Shown here: piece by piece, positions 16,128 to 24,806 of the stretch
How positions within the stretch are numbered: the stretch's first letter is position 1
Layout of the letters: each line of letters opens with the position of its first letter
NCBI RefSeq assembly: GCF_001865995.1
Contig: NZ_MLQQ01000010.1
Span: 62,001-126,000 of the forward strand
DNA length: 64,000 nucleotides
Direction: 5' to 3'
DNA from: Anaerobacillus arseniciselenatis
GTDB taxonomy: Bacteria; Bacillota; Bacilli; Bacillales; Anaerobacillaceae
Program-made: the position numbers and the translations under genes
The notes under the pieces: generated by a model
The model's input: the letters and a program-made list of their open reading frames with translations, nothing else
Told to the model about the DNA's origin: nothing
Databases searched by the model: none

Positions 16128-16322
16128 ATGGCTAACAACAACTCAAACAACAATCAATTAGTTGTACCAGGAGTTGAGCAAGCTCTTGACCAAATGAAGT
16201 ATGAAATTGCACAAGAATTTGGTGTTCAACTTGGTGCTGATGCAACATCTCGTGCTAACGGCTCTGTAGGTGGAGAAATCACAAAGCGTTTAGTACAAAT
16301 GGCTGAAGGACAATTAAAATAA
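16128..16322 (+). CDS. Alpha/beta-type small acid-soluble spore protein, copy 2
   Basis: A 64-residue SASP differing from copy 1 by a single residue (N for R at position 7). The DNA differs mainly at third codon positions, so it is an older tandem duplication kept by selection or homogenised. AGGAGG lies 9 nt before ATG. The 56-nt gap has neither terminator nor obvious promoter, so both are probably transcribed together by sigma-G. Confidence 0.95.
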   Translation: MANNNSNNNQLVVPGVEQALDQMKYEIAQEFGVQLGADATSRANGSVGGEITKRLVQMAEGQLK

Positions 16323-16378
16323 CAACCAATTCCTAACCTCCACATTATTCATTGATATAAATAAAAATTGACATTTCC

Positions 16379-16504
16379 AGGGGTTGTCCCATAAGTGTCT
16401 GACACCATATAGAACTACTTAATATAGACGTAAAAATTTATTATGCCTCTATATTAATTCCCTATCGATGTCTGATACTTTGTTTTGGGACAGCCCCTTT
16501 TGTA
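16379..16504. repeat. MITE-like element with terminal inverted repeats
   Basis: AGGGGTTGTCCCA...AGTGTCTGACA on the left pairs with TGTCTGATACTTTG...TGGGACAGCCCCT on the right, enclosing about 65 nt of AT-rich DNA. The arm sequence GGCTGTCC-AAAACAAGTGTCAGACA recurs in compact form as the terminator at 27861-27908. Confidence 0.55.
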
Positions 16505-16560
16505 TGAAAATTGGTTTGTTGGTTAGTGGCTAGTTGCTCGGATCACCCTCGATCGATTTT

Positions 16561-16620
16561 TCACGTTAGATGGCGGCAGATGGTGGCTGCAGATATGCCT
16601 CCATGAGGGTTTTGTATAAA
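16561..16620 (+). repeat. Dispersed repeat (GGCGGYA...CCATGRGGGTTTTGTAT), copy 1
   Basis: TTAGATGGCGGCAG...CTCCATGAGGGTTTTGTATAAAA; two more copies on the opposite strand lie at 19238-19275 and 27034-27085. Each keeps a GGCGG/CCATG core and the end GGTTTTGTAT. Confidence 0.5.
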
Positions 16621-16703
16621 AATAACTATCTTCAACGAAAAATAAATGATACACTCAACTTTAGCTTTAATGAAATTAAGATAACTTGAAGGAGCAAAAC
16701 CAA

Positions 16704-16889
16704 ATGTCAAATACAACTGAAAATGAAAAGAAAAAAGTATCATTACAAGAAGCAATAAAGCAACAATTAGCTAGCAAAAAAGAAAAACAAACTACTAATA
16801 AAAAGAATAAATGGAGCAACACAAACCAGACGATGAAAAGTCAACAAACAAAGAAGATCAACAACCAACGGAAGCGCCAAGGAGTGTAA
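16704..16889 (+). CDS. Small basic conserved-looking protein, function unknown
   Basis: A 61-residue, Lys/Gln/Asn-rich, hydrophilic protein (MSNTTENEKKKVSLQEAIKQ...MKSQQTKKINNQRKRQGV). AAGGAG at 16689-16694 stands 9 nt before ATG 16704. The C-terminal MKSQ-x-TKK-x-x-N-x-R-R-like ending looks like a small-protein family I have seen in bacilli but cannot name. It follows the SASPs after 380 nt that contain two repeats. Spore or nucleic-acid association is possible from its charge, but that is speculation. Confidence 0.6.
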   Translation: MSNTTENEKKKVSLQEAIKQQLASKKEKQTTNKKNKWSNTNQTMKSQQTKKINNQRKRQGV

Positions 16890-16997
16890 AGTATCCACGG
16901 CCTACTTTTTGTAAAAAATGTTCGAAAATACATTTCCTCATTGCGCAATCGCCCTTTTTGAAACCCGAACAACAGTCCAATTCTTTCACAGCATTAA

Positions 16998-17028
16998 ACA
17001 AAAGCAGCCCAACAAGTGTTAGGCTGCC
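16998..17028 (-). terminator. Terminator of betaine-type binding protein gene
   Basis: GGCAGCCTAACA and TGTTGGGCTGC on the minus strand form an 11-bp stem followed by TTTTGTTT, about 22 nt after the stop at 17051. Confidence 0.75.
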
Positions 17029-17050
17029 ATTTTACATACAGGTTACTACC

Positions 17051-17968
17051 TTATTTATTTTCAAGCATTGCATCTACTTTGTCGCGATTCTCTTCGACCC
17101 ATTGCTCCGCTAACACTTCAAAAGAAGTACCATCTTGTTCATAAGCAAGCATCATTTCTTCTAAATCAGAAACTTCAATGCTCCAATTTGACATGATGTT
17201 GTAAGCTGCTGGCTTAATGTCCTCAAGACCTTGATAAGAAATAACGTAAACATTATCTAGTTCAAAATGGCCTCTCGTATCCTCTAAAAACTTCAAGTCA
17301 TATTGAGCAAACATAGAGTGAGGTCTCCAACCCGTAATAATCACTGGTTCTTCACTAGAAATTTTATTTTCTAACTCGGCAATCATTGCTACTTCACTTG
17401 ATGTTAAAAGTTGATATTCTTCATTTAATTTATAGTCTTCCATAACTTCTTGAGAAAGGGCAACGATACCAGCTCCAGGTGCAATAGTTACGACGCGGTT
17501 ATCAAATTTATCCGCTTGTCCAATAAGATCCTCAATATAGTCTTCTTCTACGTAACTAGGAACAACCCATCCAAGTGGAACTTCTTCATAACTTGTCGCT
17601 ACTTTCTGTAAATCATCTTCATATTTCGCCCATAAGTTAGCTTCAGTATGCGGTAACCACGCATCCATGAAAAAGTCGATTTCTTGTTCGACAATTCCTG
17701 TAAATATAACTGGCTGATCTACAGTTACGAAATCCACTTCATAACCTGCTTCTTCTAAAATGATTTTAGCAATTTCTGTAGGTGCTTCTGTACTCGTCCA
17801 CGTTGTTAGTCCAAATGTAATTGTCTTATCTTCTTCAACATTTGTTTCTACTTCTGATGCAACTTGTGTAGTATTAGTTTCTTCTTGAGCTTCTTGTTCT
17901 TCAGCTCCACAAGCCGCAACTACTGCTACTAGTAAACTAATTAATAAAAATAGTAAAGTTTTCTTCAT
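17051..17968 (-). CDS. OpuAC/ProX-type glycine betaine (quaternary amine) binding lipoprotein
   Basis: The 305-residue protein has a lipoprotein signal (LLVAVVAAC, Cys near 20) and an OpuAC/ProX-type binding fold: TFGLTTWTSTEAPTEIAKI, FFMDAWLPHTEANLW and EPVIITGWRPHSMFA. The aromatic residues in these stretches typically form the Trp/Tyr box that holds trimethylammonium groups. It is third in an operon behind a GbsR-like regulator and an isochorismatase-fold enzyme. No ABC permease or ATPase gene is linked, so it either serves a transporter elsewhere or has another role. Choline, carnitine or betaine are all possible ligands. Confidence 0.85.
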   Translation of the reverse strand: MKKTLLFLLISLLVAVVAACGAEEQEAQEETNTTQVASEVETNVEEDKTITFGLTTWTSTEAPTEIAKIILEEAGYEVDFVTVDQPVIFTGIVEQEIDFFMDAWLPHTEANLWAKYEDDLQKVATSYEEVPLGWVVPSYVEEDYIEDLIGQADKFDNRVVTIAPGAGIVALSQEVMEDYKLNEEYQLLTSSEVAMIAELENKISSEEPVIITGWRPHSMFAQYDLKFLEDTRGHFELDNVYVISYQGLEDIKPAAYNIMSNWSIEVSDLEEMMLAYEQDGTSFEVLAEQWVEENRDKVDAMLENK

Positions 17969-17999
17969 TTTATTTCACCTATCCCTTTGTGTTAGTTAT

Positions 18000-18659
18000 C
18001 TATTTATCTAGTTTTTTAAACACTTCTCTCATATTCTCCGGGGTAAACTGTAACGAATCTGGACACGGTGAACTCCAAACATGATGTTCTTTGTTATCCA
18101 ATTTTTTAATTAACTCGCTACTGTTATAAATATTTAAGTCATACACCCAATTGGCCATAATTAAGATCGAGGCCATATGTGCTCCTTCGTTTGTCGCACC
18201 ACAAATATCTTTAACTAAGTTGAGTTGGTAATTGCGAAAATATCCGTCAAACACTGTAGTCATTAAACAGCCATCTGTTACAAAACCACCAATAATGACA
18301 TGTTTAACTCCTAATCCTTGCAACACCGTATGTAAGCTCGTTTCATAAAAGCTGCTCCAACGATATTTATCGAGCACAATATCTTCTTTATGAGGGGCAA
18401 TATCCTCGATAATATCGATATTTTCCGTATTAGTAGAATAGTAGATTGGCGTGTCATCTTCTTTAAGCGGCTCACCGTTTGATAAGCCAACTTGATCGGC
18501 CCGATTGAGATGCCTTGTATAAATAATTGGAATGTTTAAGCTACGACATTTTTCGATAAGGTCTTTTGCATTTTTTACTGCTTCATTTACTCCTTCAATA
18601 CCAAAAGAGCTTTCTTTCTGAACATCTATTAAAACTAACGCTGTTTTATTTATATCCAT
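18000..18659 (-). CDS. Isochorismatase-family cysteine hydrolase
   Basis: The 219-residue product has the Asp-Lys-Cys triad of the isochorismatase superfamily: Asp12 in LVLIDVQ, Lys98 in IVLDKYRWSSF, and Cys131 in GGFVTDGCLMT, followed by GYFRNYQLNLVKDICGA. Members include N-carbamoylsarcosine amidase, nicotinamidase and isochorismatase. Placement between a GbsR-like regulator and a betaine-type binding protein favours an amide or carbamoyl compound related to methylated amines (for example N-carbamoylsarcosine), which is inference. It begins 11 nt after the regulator gene. Confidence 0.8.
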   Translation of the reverse strand: MDINKTALVLIDVQKESSFGIEGVNEAVKNAKDLIEKCRSLNIPIIYTRHLNRADQVGLSNGEPLKEDDTPIYYSTNTENIDIIEDIAPHKEDIVLDKYRWSSFYETSLHTVLQGLGVKHVIIGGFVTDGCLMTTVFDGYFRNYQLNLVKDICGATNEGAHMASILIMANWVYDLNIYNSSELIKKLDNKEHHVWSSPCPDSLQFTPENMREVFKKLDK

Positions 18660-18670
18660 GTTGGCACCAC

Positions 18671-19222
18671 CTATTTTTCTTTTTTCTGTTTTGGATAGTA
18701 TTTAAAAATTTCTCCATTTTCTAAGTCGTTTGCTAGGCGCATCGTCCAATCAAAATAAGAAATAGAGTTGTTGAGGTTTTCTAAATCTTGTTTAGCAGCA
18801 ATACGAGCACTTTCATCTGTAGAGTTTGTCGAAATGTCTTCTAATACCGGTTTTGCTTGCTCATTAGCTTTCATGATTAAACTTCTTTCTTGACGAAGTT
18901 TTTTCACGAAAAAATTAATGAAGTTTTTCAAAAAATCTTTCTCAGCAATATAATGATCTTTGCGGTCACCTTTTTTCCAAACTTTTATGACCATTTCCGT
19001 TTCTAATAATTCCCTCATACTATTACTTACGCTAGCTTTACTCATCGCTACTTGATCTTTAATATCATCTAATGACATCGGCTCTTCGGCAAAGTATAGA
19101 ACACCGTATATTCTTCCAACTGAAGGAGTAACACCATAAATGACCATCGTTTGTGCAATTGCGCTGATCATTACATCACGCGCTTCTTCAACCTTTTCTA
19201 AATCCTCTTGCATTTTCTTCAC
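18671..19222 (-). CDS. GbsR/MarR-type transcriptional regulator
   Basis: The 183-residue protein resembles GbsR/OpcR: a winged-helix domain (about 20-100) with SVGRIYGVLYFAEEPMSLDDIKDQVAMSKASVSNSMREL (quoted as region) and a long helical tail. In B. subtilis GbsR represses choline uptake and oxidation genes and is released by choline. Here it is the first gene of an operon with a hydrolase and a quaternary-amine binding protein, and it is divergent from a BCCT carrier, which supports control of methylated-amine uptake. Confidence 0.85.
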   Translation of the reverse strand: MKKMQEDLEKVEEARDVMISAIAQTMVIYGVTPSVGRIYGVLYFAEEPMSLDDIKDQVAMSKASVSNSMRELLETEMVIKVWKKGDRKDHYIAEKDFLKNFINFFVKKLRQERSLIMKANEQAKPVLEDISTNSTDESARIAAKQDLENLNNSISYFDWTMRLANDLENGEIFKYYPKQKKEK

Positions 19223-19635
19223 CGCCTTTCAATACAAAACCACCATGACGATTTACCGCCACCATCTTGCAGGTAATTTTTATCGACAAAAACAATTCGT
19301 TCAATTCATTCACTTTGTTTAATTTGTACAATAAAAATTAAACGTTTTGTTCTTTTTAAATTATATATATTAATTTCAATTCAAAGAAGTCAAATTTCAT
19401 TTTTACTTGGACGAGGCGTTCAACTTCTTTTTATATTATCGACTATTTGACTGCAATCTGGCTTAATTTCTATTATTCTTGAGTTGATATATATACAGCT
19501 ATTGACACGGGGGCACGAAGCTATAAAACACCTAATTTAAATATTTTAGTTAAGGATACAATGTGGTATTATAAACTTTCGTGTTTTTTAGCGAAAAAAT
19601 TAGTTTCTCAAGTGAGAATATGTAGGAGGATTTTT
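19223..19635. other. Divergent intergenic region between GbsR-like gene and BCCT gene
   Basis: About 410 nt without a gene. It carries repeat copy 2 of the GGTTTTGTAT family (19238-19275, reversed) close to the regulator start, then AT-rich DNA with TTGACA at about 19503, 14 nt from TATAAA, a poorly spaced promoter candidate for the carrier. No clear long palindrome is visible as a GbsR operator. Confidence 0.4.
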
Positions 19636-21189
19636 GTGTTTCAAAATAGTAAAATTGATTGGCCTGTCTTATTAATTAGTGGAGGGCTTTTAGTCTTATT
19701 TGTATTAACTTCATTAATTAATGCAGATTTTGTAAGTCATTTAGTTAATACATCATTTGGTTTTTCTGTTCAATACTTCGGAGCTTTTTGGCAAGTACTA
19801 ATGCTTGTAACGTTTATAGTCGCGATTGGGTTAGCGATCTCCAAATACGGAAAAATTCAATTAGGAAATAAAAAATCTCCAGAAATGAGTACATTCAAAT
19901 GGATCTCGATCATCATGTGTACATTGCTAGCCGGTGGCGGCGTTTTCTGGGCTGCGGCAGAGCCAATGTACCACTTCTTGTCGGTTCCGCCTATGTTTGA
20001 TGGTGTAGATGCTGGCACAACTAGCGCAATCGTACCCGCTATGTCTCAGTCATTCATGGATTGGGGGTTTCTTGCTTGGGCAATTTTAGGTACGCTAAGT
20101 GCTGTTGTCATGATGTACGGTCATTATCATAGAGGGATGCCGTTGAAACCTCGTACCCTTCTTTACCCTATCTTTGGTGAAAAAATTAAGGAAAAAAGCG
20201 TTTTAGGAACAATGGTAGACTCATTTTCTGTGATTGCCGTTGCTGCAGGAACGATTGGACCGATTGGTTTTCTTGGCTTACAAGCGGCGTACGGTTTCGA
20301 AAGTCTTTTTGGACTTCCAAATGTTTTCCTTACACAGTTACTCATTATTGTCGGCCTTATTACGATTGCTTCGATTTCAGCAGTCACTGGTGTTCATAAA
20401 GGAATACAATTATTAAGTCGTTTTAATATTATTTTTACGTTCATTCTCATTGTTGTTATTTTAATTCTTGGTCCTGGTGCTTTTATCGTCGATACTTTCC
20501 TTGGAACGATGGGGACTTATGTTCACAGTTTCTTAGAAATTAGTCTTTATCGTGGGGACACGGAATGGCTCGGATTTTGGACAGTGTTCTTTTGGGGTTG
20601 GTTTATTGGTTACGGTCCGATGATGGCTATTTTCATTAGTCGAATTTCCCGTGGGCGTACATTACGTGAATTATTCCTTGCAGTTGCGATTATCGCTCCA
20701 ATTGTCACTAATTTCTGGTTTACAGTCGTTGGTGGTTCAGGAATTTTCTACGAATTACTTAACCCTGGTTCTGTTTCAGATGCATTAAACAGTGGCGGGA
20801 TGCCCGCAGCAATGATTGCGATTACGCAACAGCTACCAATGGGGACACTAATGGCAGCAGCGTTCTTACTCGTAACAATCGTCTTCGTTGCCACTACTAG
20901 TGATTCGATGTCATATACGATTTCAATGGCTATTACCGGTAGTGAAAATCCTTCAAGTAGCCTTCGTGTCTTTTGGGCTGTTGTCATGGGCGCTGTAGCG
21001 ATCATCTTATTATCAATTGGAGAAGGAAGTATCGGAGCATTACAATCATTTATTGTCGTAACAGCTGTTCCTGTCTCTTTCATCTTACTACCAATGATTT
21101 GGTTAGCACCTAAAGTAGCTCGTACATTAGCGATCGAACAAAACATCGTAAAAGAGCAAGAACAACAAACTTTTAAAAAAGCAAGTTAG
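19636..21189 (+). CDS. BCCT-family betaine/carnitine/choline transporter
   Basis: The product is 517 residues from GTG 19636, which is preceded by AGGAGG at 19624-19629; the frame extends upstream but without a ribosome site. It has 12 predicted helices and the BCCT signatures WAAAEPMYHF (about 110) and WTVFFWGWFIGYGPMMAIFISRISRGRT (quoted as region, about 320-350). The carrier moves trimethylammonium compounds by sodium or proton symport, or by exchange. The EPMYHF form, not EPI/EPx-W, hints at substrates other than plain betaine but cannot fix one. It is divergent from the GbsR-like operon and has its own terminator. Confidence 0.88.
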   Translation: MFQNSKIDWPVLLISGGLLVLFVLTSLINADFVSHLVNTSFGFSVQYFGAFWQVLMLVTFIVAIGLAISKYGKIQLGNKKSPEMSTFKWISIIMCTLLAGGGVFWAAAEPMYHFLSVPPMFDGVDAGTTSAIVPAMSQSFMDWGFLAWAILGTLSAVVMMYGHYHRGMPLKPRTLLYPIFGEKIKEKSVLGTMVDSFSVIAVAAGTIGPIGFLGLQAAYGFESLFGLPNVFLTQLLIIVGLITIASISAVTGVHKGIQLLSRFNIIFTFILIVVILILGPGAFIVDTFLGTMGTYVHSFLEISLYRGDTEWLGFWTVFFWGWFIGYGPMMAIFISRISRGRTLRELFLAVAIIAPIVTNFWFTVVGGSGIFYELLNPGSVSDALNSGGMPAAMIAITQQLPMGTLMAAAFLLVTIVFVATTSDSMSYTISMAITGSENPSSSLRVFWAVVMGAVAIILLSIGEGSIGALQSFIVVTAVPVSFILLPMIWLAPKVARTLAIEQNIVKEQEQQTFKKAS

Positions 21190-21199
21190 AATTCCTACT

Positions 21200-21232
21200 A
21201 AAGTAGAGTGGATGTCCACTCTACTTTTTTAT
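21200..21232 (+). terminator. Terminator of BCCT gene
   Basis: AAAGTAGAGTGGA and TCCACTCTACTTT around TG, then TTTT, 10 nt past the stop. Confidence 0.9.
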
Positions 21233-21305
21233 ATGTAATGAAATAACCCCTAAAGTGTGTAAAAAAATATCTCGATACTTCACAGTTGGGGGGGATGTTT
21301 ATTAT

Positions 21306-21628
21306 GGGGGGAGTGTGCAGTAGTAACAACTGTTGACGTGCACTGGAATCGCATTATCCCTAAAATACACGTAACAAAACACGGTTTGACGTGCGCGCTT
21401 TACAGTATATGTAAAACATACGCATGAAAACAAGCATTGATGCACCAAAATTACAGCATCTGTAAAATCCGCGTATCAATACATGTATTAACGCCCAAAT
21501 GATTTCTCTTCTTAGCTCAAAATACGAGAAGAGTAATCATAACACCCGACTGATTACTCTTCTCTGTTCAGAACAAGAGAAGAGTAATCCAGTGTTAGAA
21601 AGGGTGCATTTCTACTGCACAGTCTCCC
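21306..21628. repeat. 323-bp intergenic repeat element with GTGTGCAGTAG ends
   Basis: The left edge GGGGGGAGTGTGCAGTAG (21306-21323) is mirrored at the right edge by CTACTGCACAGTCTCCC (21612-21628). Inside are short repeats: TTGACGTGC twice, ACAGYATMTGTAAAA twice, and GAGAAGAGTAATC three times, two of them as a perfect 14-bp hairpin around 21550-21595. No coding capacity is seen. The GTGTGC border links it to the arrays at 7425-7587 and 24807-25021. Confidence 0.55.
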
Positions 21629-21692
21629 GCGCCCGAACATAGCGTCACACTCACCAAAAGGGCACGCATGACCATGACTATTGAATTAATAT

Positions 21693-23126
21693 TTACATTT
21701 TCTCATCCACGGAAGGAAGCCATACTTTAAAAGTTGCTCCTTTTCCGATCTCGCTTTCGACGGTAATTTTTCCGTCATGTAGCTCGACTAATTTTTTTAC
21801 AATCGCTAACCCTAGCCCTGTTCCTTTATTTTTCCTCGACCTTCCGCGATCTACTTTGTAAAATCGCTCCCAAATCATCTCTTGGTCGATATCTGAAATC
21901 CCAATCCCTGTATCTCGAATAGTAAGTAAAAGAAACGATCCGTCTTCTTCAGCGGTAATCGATATTTCTCCTTCTTCTGTAAACTTCACGGCGTTTTTTA
22001 ATAGATTGTTAATGATCTGTTCAAAGCGGACAGCATCACTATTCACTTTAGGGAGTGGCTGCTTTAAAATTAATTTCACTTCAACATTTTTTTCTAAAGC
22101 TTCTTTGGCAAACTTGAATTTAGCCTTTTCTAAAATTGCTGTCGGATTAATTGGATATTTTGAAAGAGTAATTTCGTCATTTTCTAGTTTAATTAAATCC
22201 ATTAAGTCATCAACTAAACGATTCATATGAATGGTTTCATAATACATCACATCATAATAGCGCTTTCGGCCTTCTTCCTCGATTAGACCGTCTTGAAGTG
22301 CTTCTAAAAAGCCTTGCATACTCGTTAATGGCGTTCTTAGCTCATGAGAAATATTCGCTAAAAAATCACTACGGATATTATCTAGTCTTTTTCGTTCAAT
22401 ATCGATTTTTTCTAATTTTTCAGCCATCGTATTAATCGTATTGGCAAGATCTCCAATTTCATCTTCAGATTTCAAATTAATTCTTTCAACATAATTCCCC
22501 ATGCCCATTCGCGAGGCAGCACGATCAATTTGTTGCAACGGTCGCGATATCGTCCACGAAAGATACGAAACCATTATTGTAGAAAAAAGAATCCCAAACA
22601 AGGTTGCCCAAAGGATTGTTTCTCTTATTTTCCTAATATAATCGTTGATTCCTCTCATCGGGGAATGAAGAACGATACCACCATAAACTTGTTCTTTCTT
22701 TCCCCACGGAACGACAACAGAAAGCATCGGTTCTGATAAGCCTTCAAATTCTAGTCGATTGACGGCATTTTCGCCTTTTAATACTCTTTCTACGATCGAC
22801 GACGCCACTGATTTTCCAATCGAGACTTCATCTTGTGTCGATGTCGCGATAATTTCACCTTGTTCGTTAAAAACCCAAATTCTCGCATCAAAAGAACGAT
22901 CATGAAATTCTAATATCGATTGCATTTCTTCATCAATCGCATTTATATCTTGTATATTTGTGTTGACTGTCCGACCTTTTCTAACCAACTCTTCTTGCTT
23001 CGCATTATAAATATAGTTATTCGTAAAATAAAACATGAGGATGCCGACAATGCCGATCCCCACTAAAATAGTTAGTAAATAACTTACAATAAGTCTGCGA
23101 AAAATACTTTTATTTATCCCAAGCAT
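21693..23126 (-). CDS. Sensor histidine kinase (HAMP, HisKA, ATPase)
   Basis: The 477-residue protein has a membrane helix (about 12-34), an extracytoplasmic sensor of about 130 residues, a second helix (about 168-190), HAMP (about 190-245), HisKA with His261 in FLANISHELRTPL, and an ATPase domain with NNLLKNAVKFT, DTGIGIS and GTGLGLAIVKKL. It resembles the PhoR/ResE class of Bacillus kinases; the signal is unknown. Its ATG overlaps the response-regulator stop by one base (TAATG), so the pair is coupled. Confidence 0.88.
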   Translation of the reverse strand: MLGINKSIFRRLIVSYLLTILVGIGIVGILMFYFTNNYIYNAKQEELVRKGRTVNTNIQDINAIDEEMQSILEFHDRSFDARIWVFNEQGEIIATSTQDEVSIGKSVASSIVERVLKGENAVNRLEFEGLSEPMLSVVVPWGKKEQVYGGIVLHSPMRGINDYIRKIRETILWATLFGILFSTIMVSYLSWTISRPLQQIDRAASRMGMGNYVERINLKSEDEIGDLANTINTMAEKLEKIDIERKRLDNIRSDFLANISHELRTPLTSMQGFLEALQDGLIEEEGRKRYYDVMYYETIHMNRLVDDLMDLIKLENDEITLSKYPINPTAILEKAKFKFAKEALEKNVEVKLILKQPLPKVNSDAVRFEQIINNLLKNAVKFTEEGEISITAEEDGSFLLLTIRDTGIGISDIDQEMIWERFYKVDRGRSRKNKGTGLGLAIVKKLVELHDGKITVESEIGKGATFKVWLPSVDEKM

Positions 23127-23836
23127 TATGCATCTACCTCAAATTTGTAACCTACGCCCCAAACGGTTTGAATACATTCTTTTTGTAAAATATGAAGCTT
23201 TTGCCTTAGCTTTTTAATATGCACATCCACTGTGCGAATATCTCCAATAAAATCATATCCCCATACTTGTTCTAACAATTGATCTCTCGTAAATACATTA
23301 CCTGTGGATTTCGCTAGATGTACTAACAAATCAAACTCTTTTGGGCGTAAAATCACTTTTTCTCCGTTAACGAGGACTTCTCTGCGATCAATATGAATCT
23401 CAAAATTGTTAAATATTATCGAGTTCGCCCCACTTGCAGGCTCCTTACTTTGAGAATGTTCTTTTGGTTGCATTCGCCTAAAAATCGCTTTTATACGCGC
23501 AACTAGCTCTCTTGGACTAAATGGTTTTGTCACGTAATCATCTGCACCAAGCTCTAAACCAAGTACTCGGTCAAATTCTTCTGTTTTAGCCGTTAACATA
23601 ATAATCGGGATATCGTACTTTTTTCTTATTTCACGACACACTTCGTACCCGTCCATGTTCGGCATCATCACATCTAAAATGATGATATCAGGTAATTCTT
23701 TTTCGACAATTTCAAGTGCCAATAAACTATCACTTACTTCTACTAAATCAATTTGTTGTTGTTTAAAATAAATCCGGATTATCTCACGAACATTGGGATC
23801 ATCATCAACCACTAAAACTTTAAAACGTTGCATCAA
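23126..23836 (-). CDS. OmpR-family response regulator
   Basis: The 236-residue product has a receiver domain with acidic pocket DDD (11-13), phospho-acceptor Asp55 in IIILDVMMPNMDG and Lys in YVTKPFSPREL, followed by a winged-helix DNA-binding domain (about 140-235; RPKEFDLLVHLAKS, RTVDVHIKKLRQKL). It is coupled to the kinase gene downstream. No target can be assigned; the acidic lipoprotein gene 420 nt upstream is the nearest candidate. Confidence 0.9.
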   Translation of the reverse strand: MMQRFKVLVVDDDPNVREIIRIYFKQQQIDLVEVSDSLLALEIVEKELPDIIILDVMMPNMDGYEVCREIRKKYDIPIIMLTAKTEEFDRVLGLELGADDYVTKPFSPRELVARIKAIFRRMQPKEHSQSKEPASGANSIIFNNFEIHIDRREVLVNGEKVILRPKEFDLLVHLAKSTGNVFTRDQLLEQVWGYDFIGDIRTVDVHIKKLRQKLHILQKECIQTVWGVGYKFEVDA

Positions 23837-23987
23837 TTACAACTCCTCTCACCAATATCGTTATAAAAGGTTCATCCATAATAGATCTATACGAAACAAA
23901 GATGCTTTTTTAAGGGGGGAAACGATAGTTTTTGAGGGGGGAAGAAATTCAACACTACAGTAGGAGCAAATTAGAACTGGAGTAATA

Positions 23988-24042
23988 AGAAGAGCGTAAG
24001 GCGCCCGCCTATTGGCGAAAATATTAAATTATGAAATTCATT
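23988..24042 (+). repeat. Dispersed repeat GAAGAGCGTAAGGCGCC, copy 1, fused to ATTATGAAATTC repeat
   Basis: GAAGAGCGTAAGGCGCCCGCCTAT-GGCGAAAA matches 51106-51140 with four differences. The 3' part GGCGAAAATATTAAATTATGAAATTCATTA matches the reverse complement of about 3320-3350 at 27 of 30 bases. The two repeat families are joined here. Confidence 0.5.
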
Positions 24043-24157
24043 AACTTTCTTATCTTTTAAAAAAAGACTGACTCCCCACTTCATCAAAAGTAAGAAATCA
24101 GTCATTTATCAAATAAATGGTTAAATTTTATAATCGAGGTATACTTGCCAAATTGAC

Positions 24158-24194
24158 TACCTCTAGTTGAGATACTTTAACTTAACTAGAGGTA
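24158..24194 (-). terminator. Hairpin after acidic lipoprotein gene
   Basis: TACCTCTAGTT and AACTAGAGGTA, 11-bp perfect arms with a 15-nt loop, about 70 nt past the stop at 24261; AT-rich but the T-run is poor on the minus strand. Confidence 0.4.
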
Positions 24195-24260
24195 TTATTT
24201 TAGTGGTGTTGTAGCACTATCTTCAAATTTATTGAGATCGAATAACTTTTAATTTAGTTA

Positions 24261-24599
24261 TTATTCGTCATCTTCTTCATCGTCTTCATCTAACTCTTCA
24301 CCATCGAAGTCTCCTTCAAGGCTGTCAGCTTCATCATCTAATAGTTCATCATCAGCGTCATCTTCACCCAGGTCTACATCTAAAGAAGCTTCGGTTTCGC
24401 CTTCGCCAGCATCAATATCTACAGTTACTTCACCTTCGCCTTCACTAGCTTCGCCATCAACTTCACCTGCTTCAGTATTTTCCTCAGGAGCTCCATCATA
24501 TAGCTGATCTTCCGGAACTTCAGTTTCTCCAGAACATGCAGCTAAAATCCCTATAGAAACGAACATACTAGATAAAATTAACAAAAACTTCTTTTTCAT
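24261..24599 (-). CDS. Highly acidic low-complexity lipoprotein, function unknown
   Basis: The 112-residue protein starts with a lipoprotein signal (FVSIGILAAC, Cys near 21) and the rest is almost entirely Glu, Asp and Gly, ending EELDEDDEEDDE. No fold family is recognised. Such a surface polyanion could bind cations or suit a high-pH surface, as acidic wall polymers do in alkaliphiles; this is speculation. A ribosome site AAGGGG precedes the ATG. It stands alone. Confidence 0.7.
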   Translation of the reverse strand: MKKKFLLILSSMFVSIGILAACSGETEVPEDQLYDGAPEENTEAGEVDGEASEGEGEVTVDIDAGEGETEASLDVDLGEDDADDELLDDEADSLEGDFDGEELDEDDEEDDE

Positions 24600-24806
24600 T
24601 TTTAATTACCCCTTTTCTTAATCGTAAATTTATGTCCTCTTGGAACACAATTAAAAATATACAGGATAAATGTGACCAAATTATTATCGAACTAAGAACT
24701 GTTTATTAATTTATTGTTAAAAATTTAAGTTTAATAGAGAGACAGCGATCTGTACGCTTTCTCTATGCATTAATATAGATGTTTATATTGAGTTCATTTA
24801 TATCCA
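24600..24806. other. Intergenic DNA between lipoprotein gene and repeat array
   Basis: AT-rich DNA with no coding region; it should contain the promoter of the acidic lipoprotein gene but I see no convincing one. Confidence 0.3.

Noticed and set aside
15877..16322. Possible CRISPR-like or other direct repeat
   Set aside because: The repeat is simply two tandem SASP genes differing mainly at synonymous sites.
16811..17113. 100-codon plus-strand frame
   Set aside because: It overlaps a supported small gene in another frame and runs through a terminator into the binding-protein gene on the other strand.
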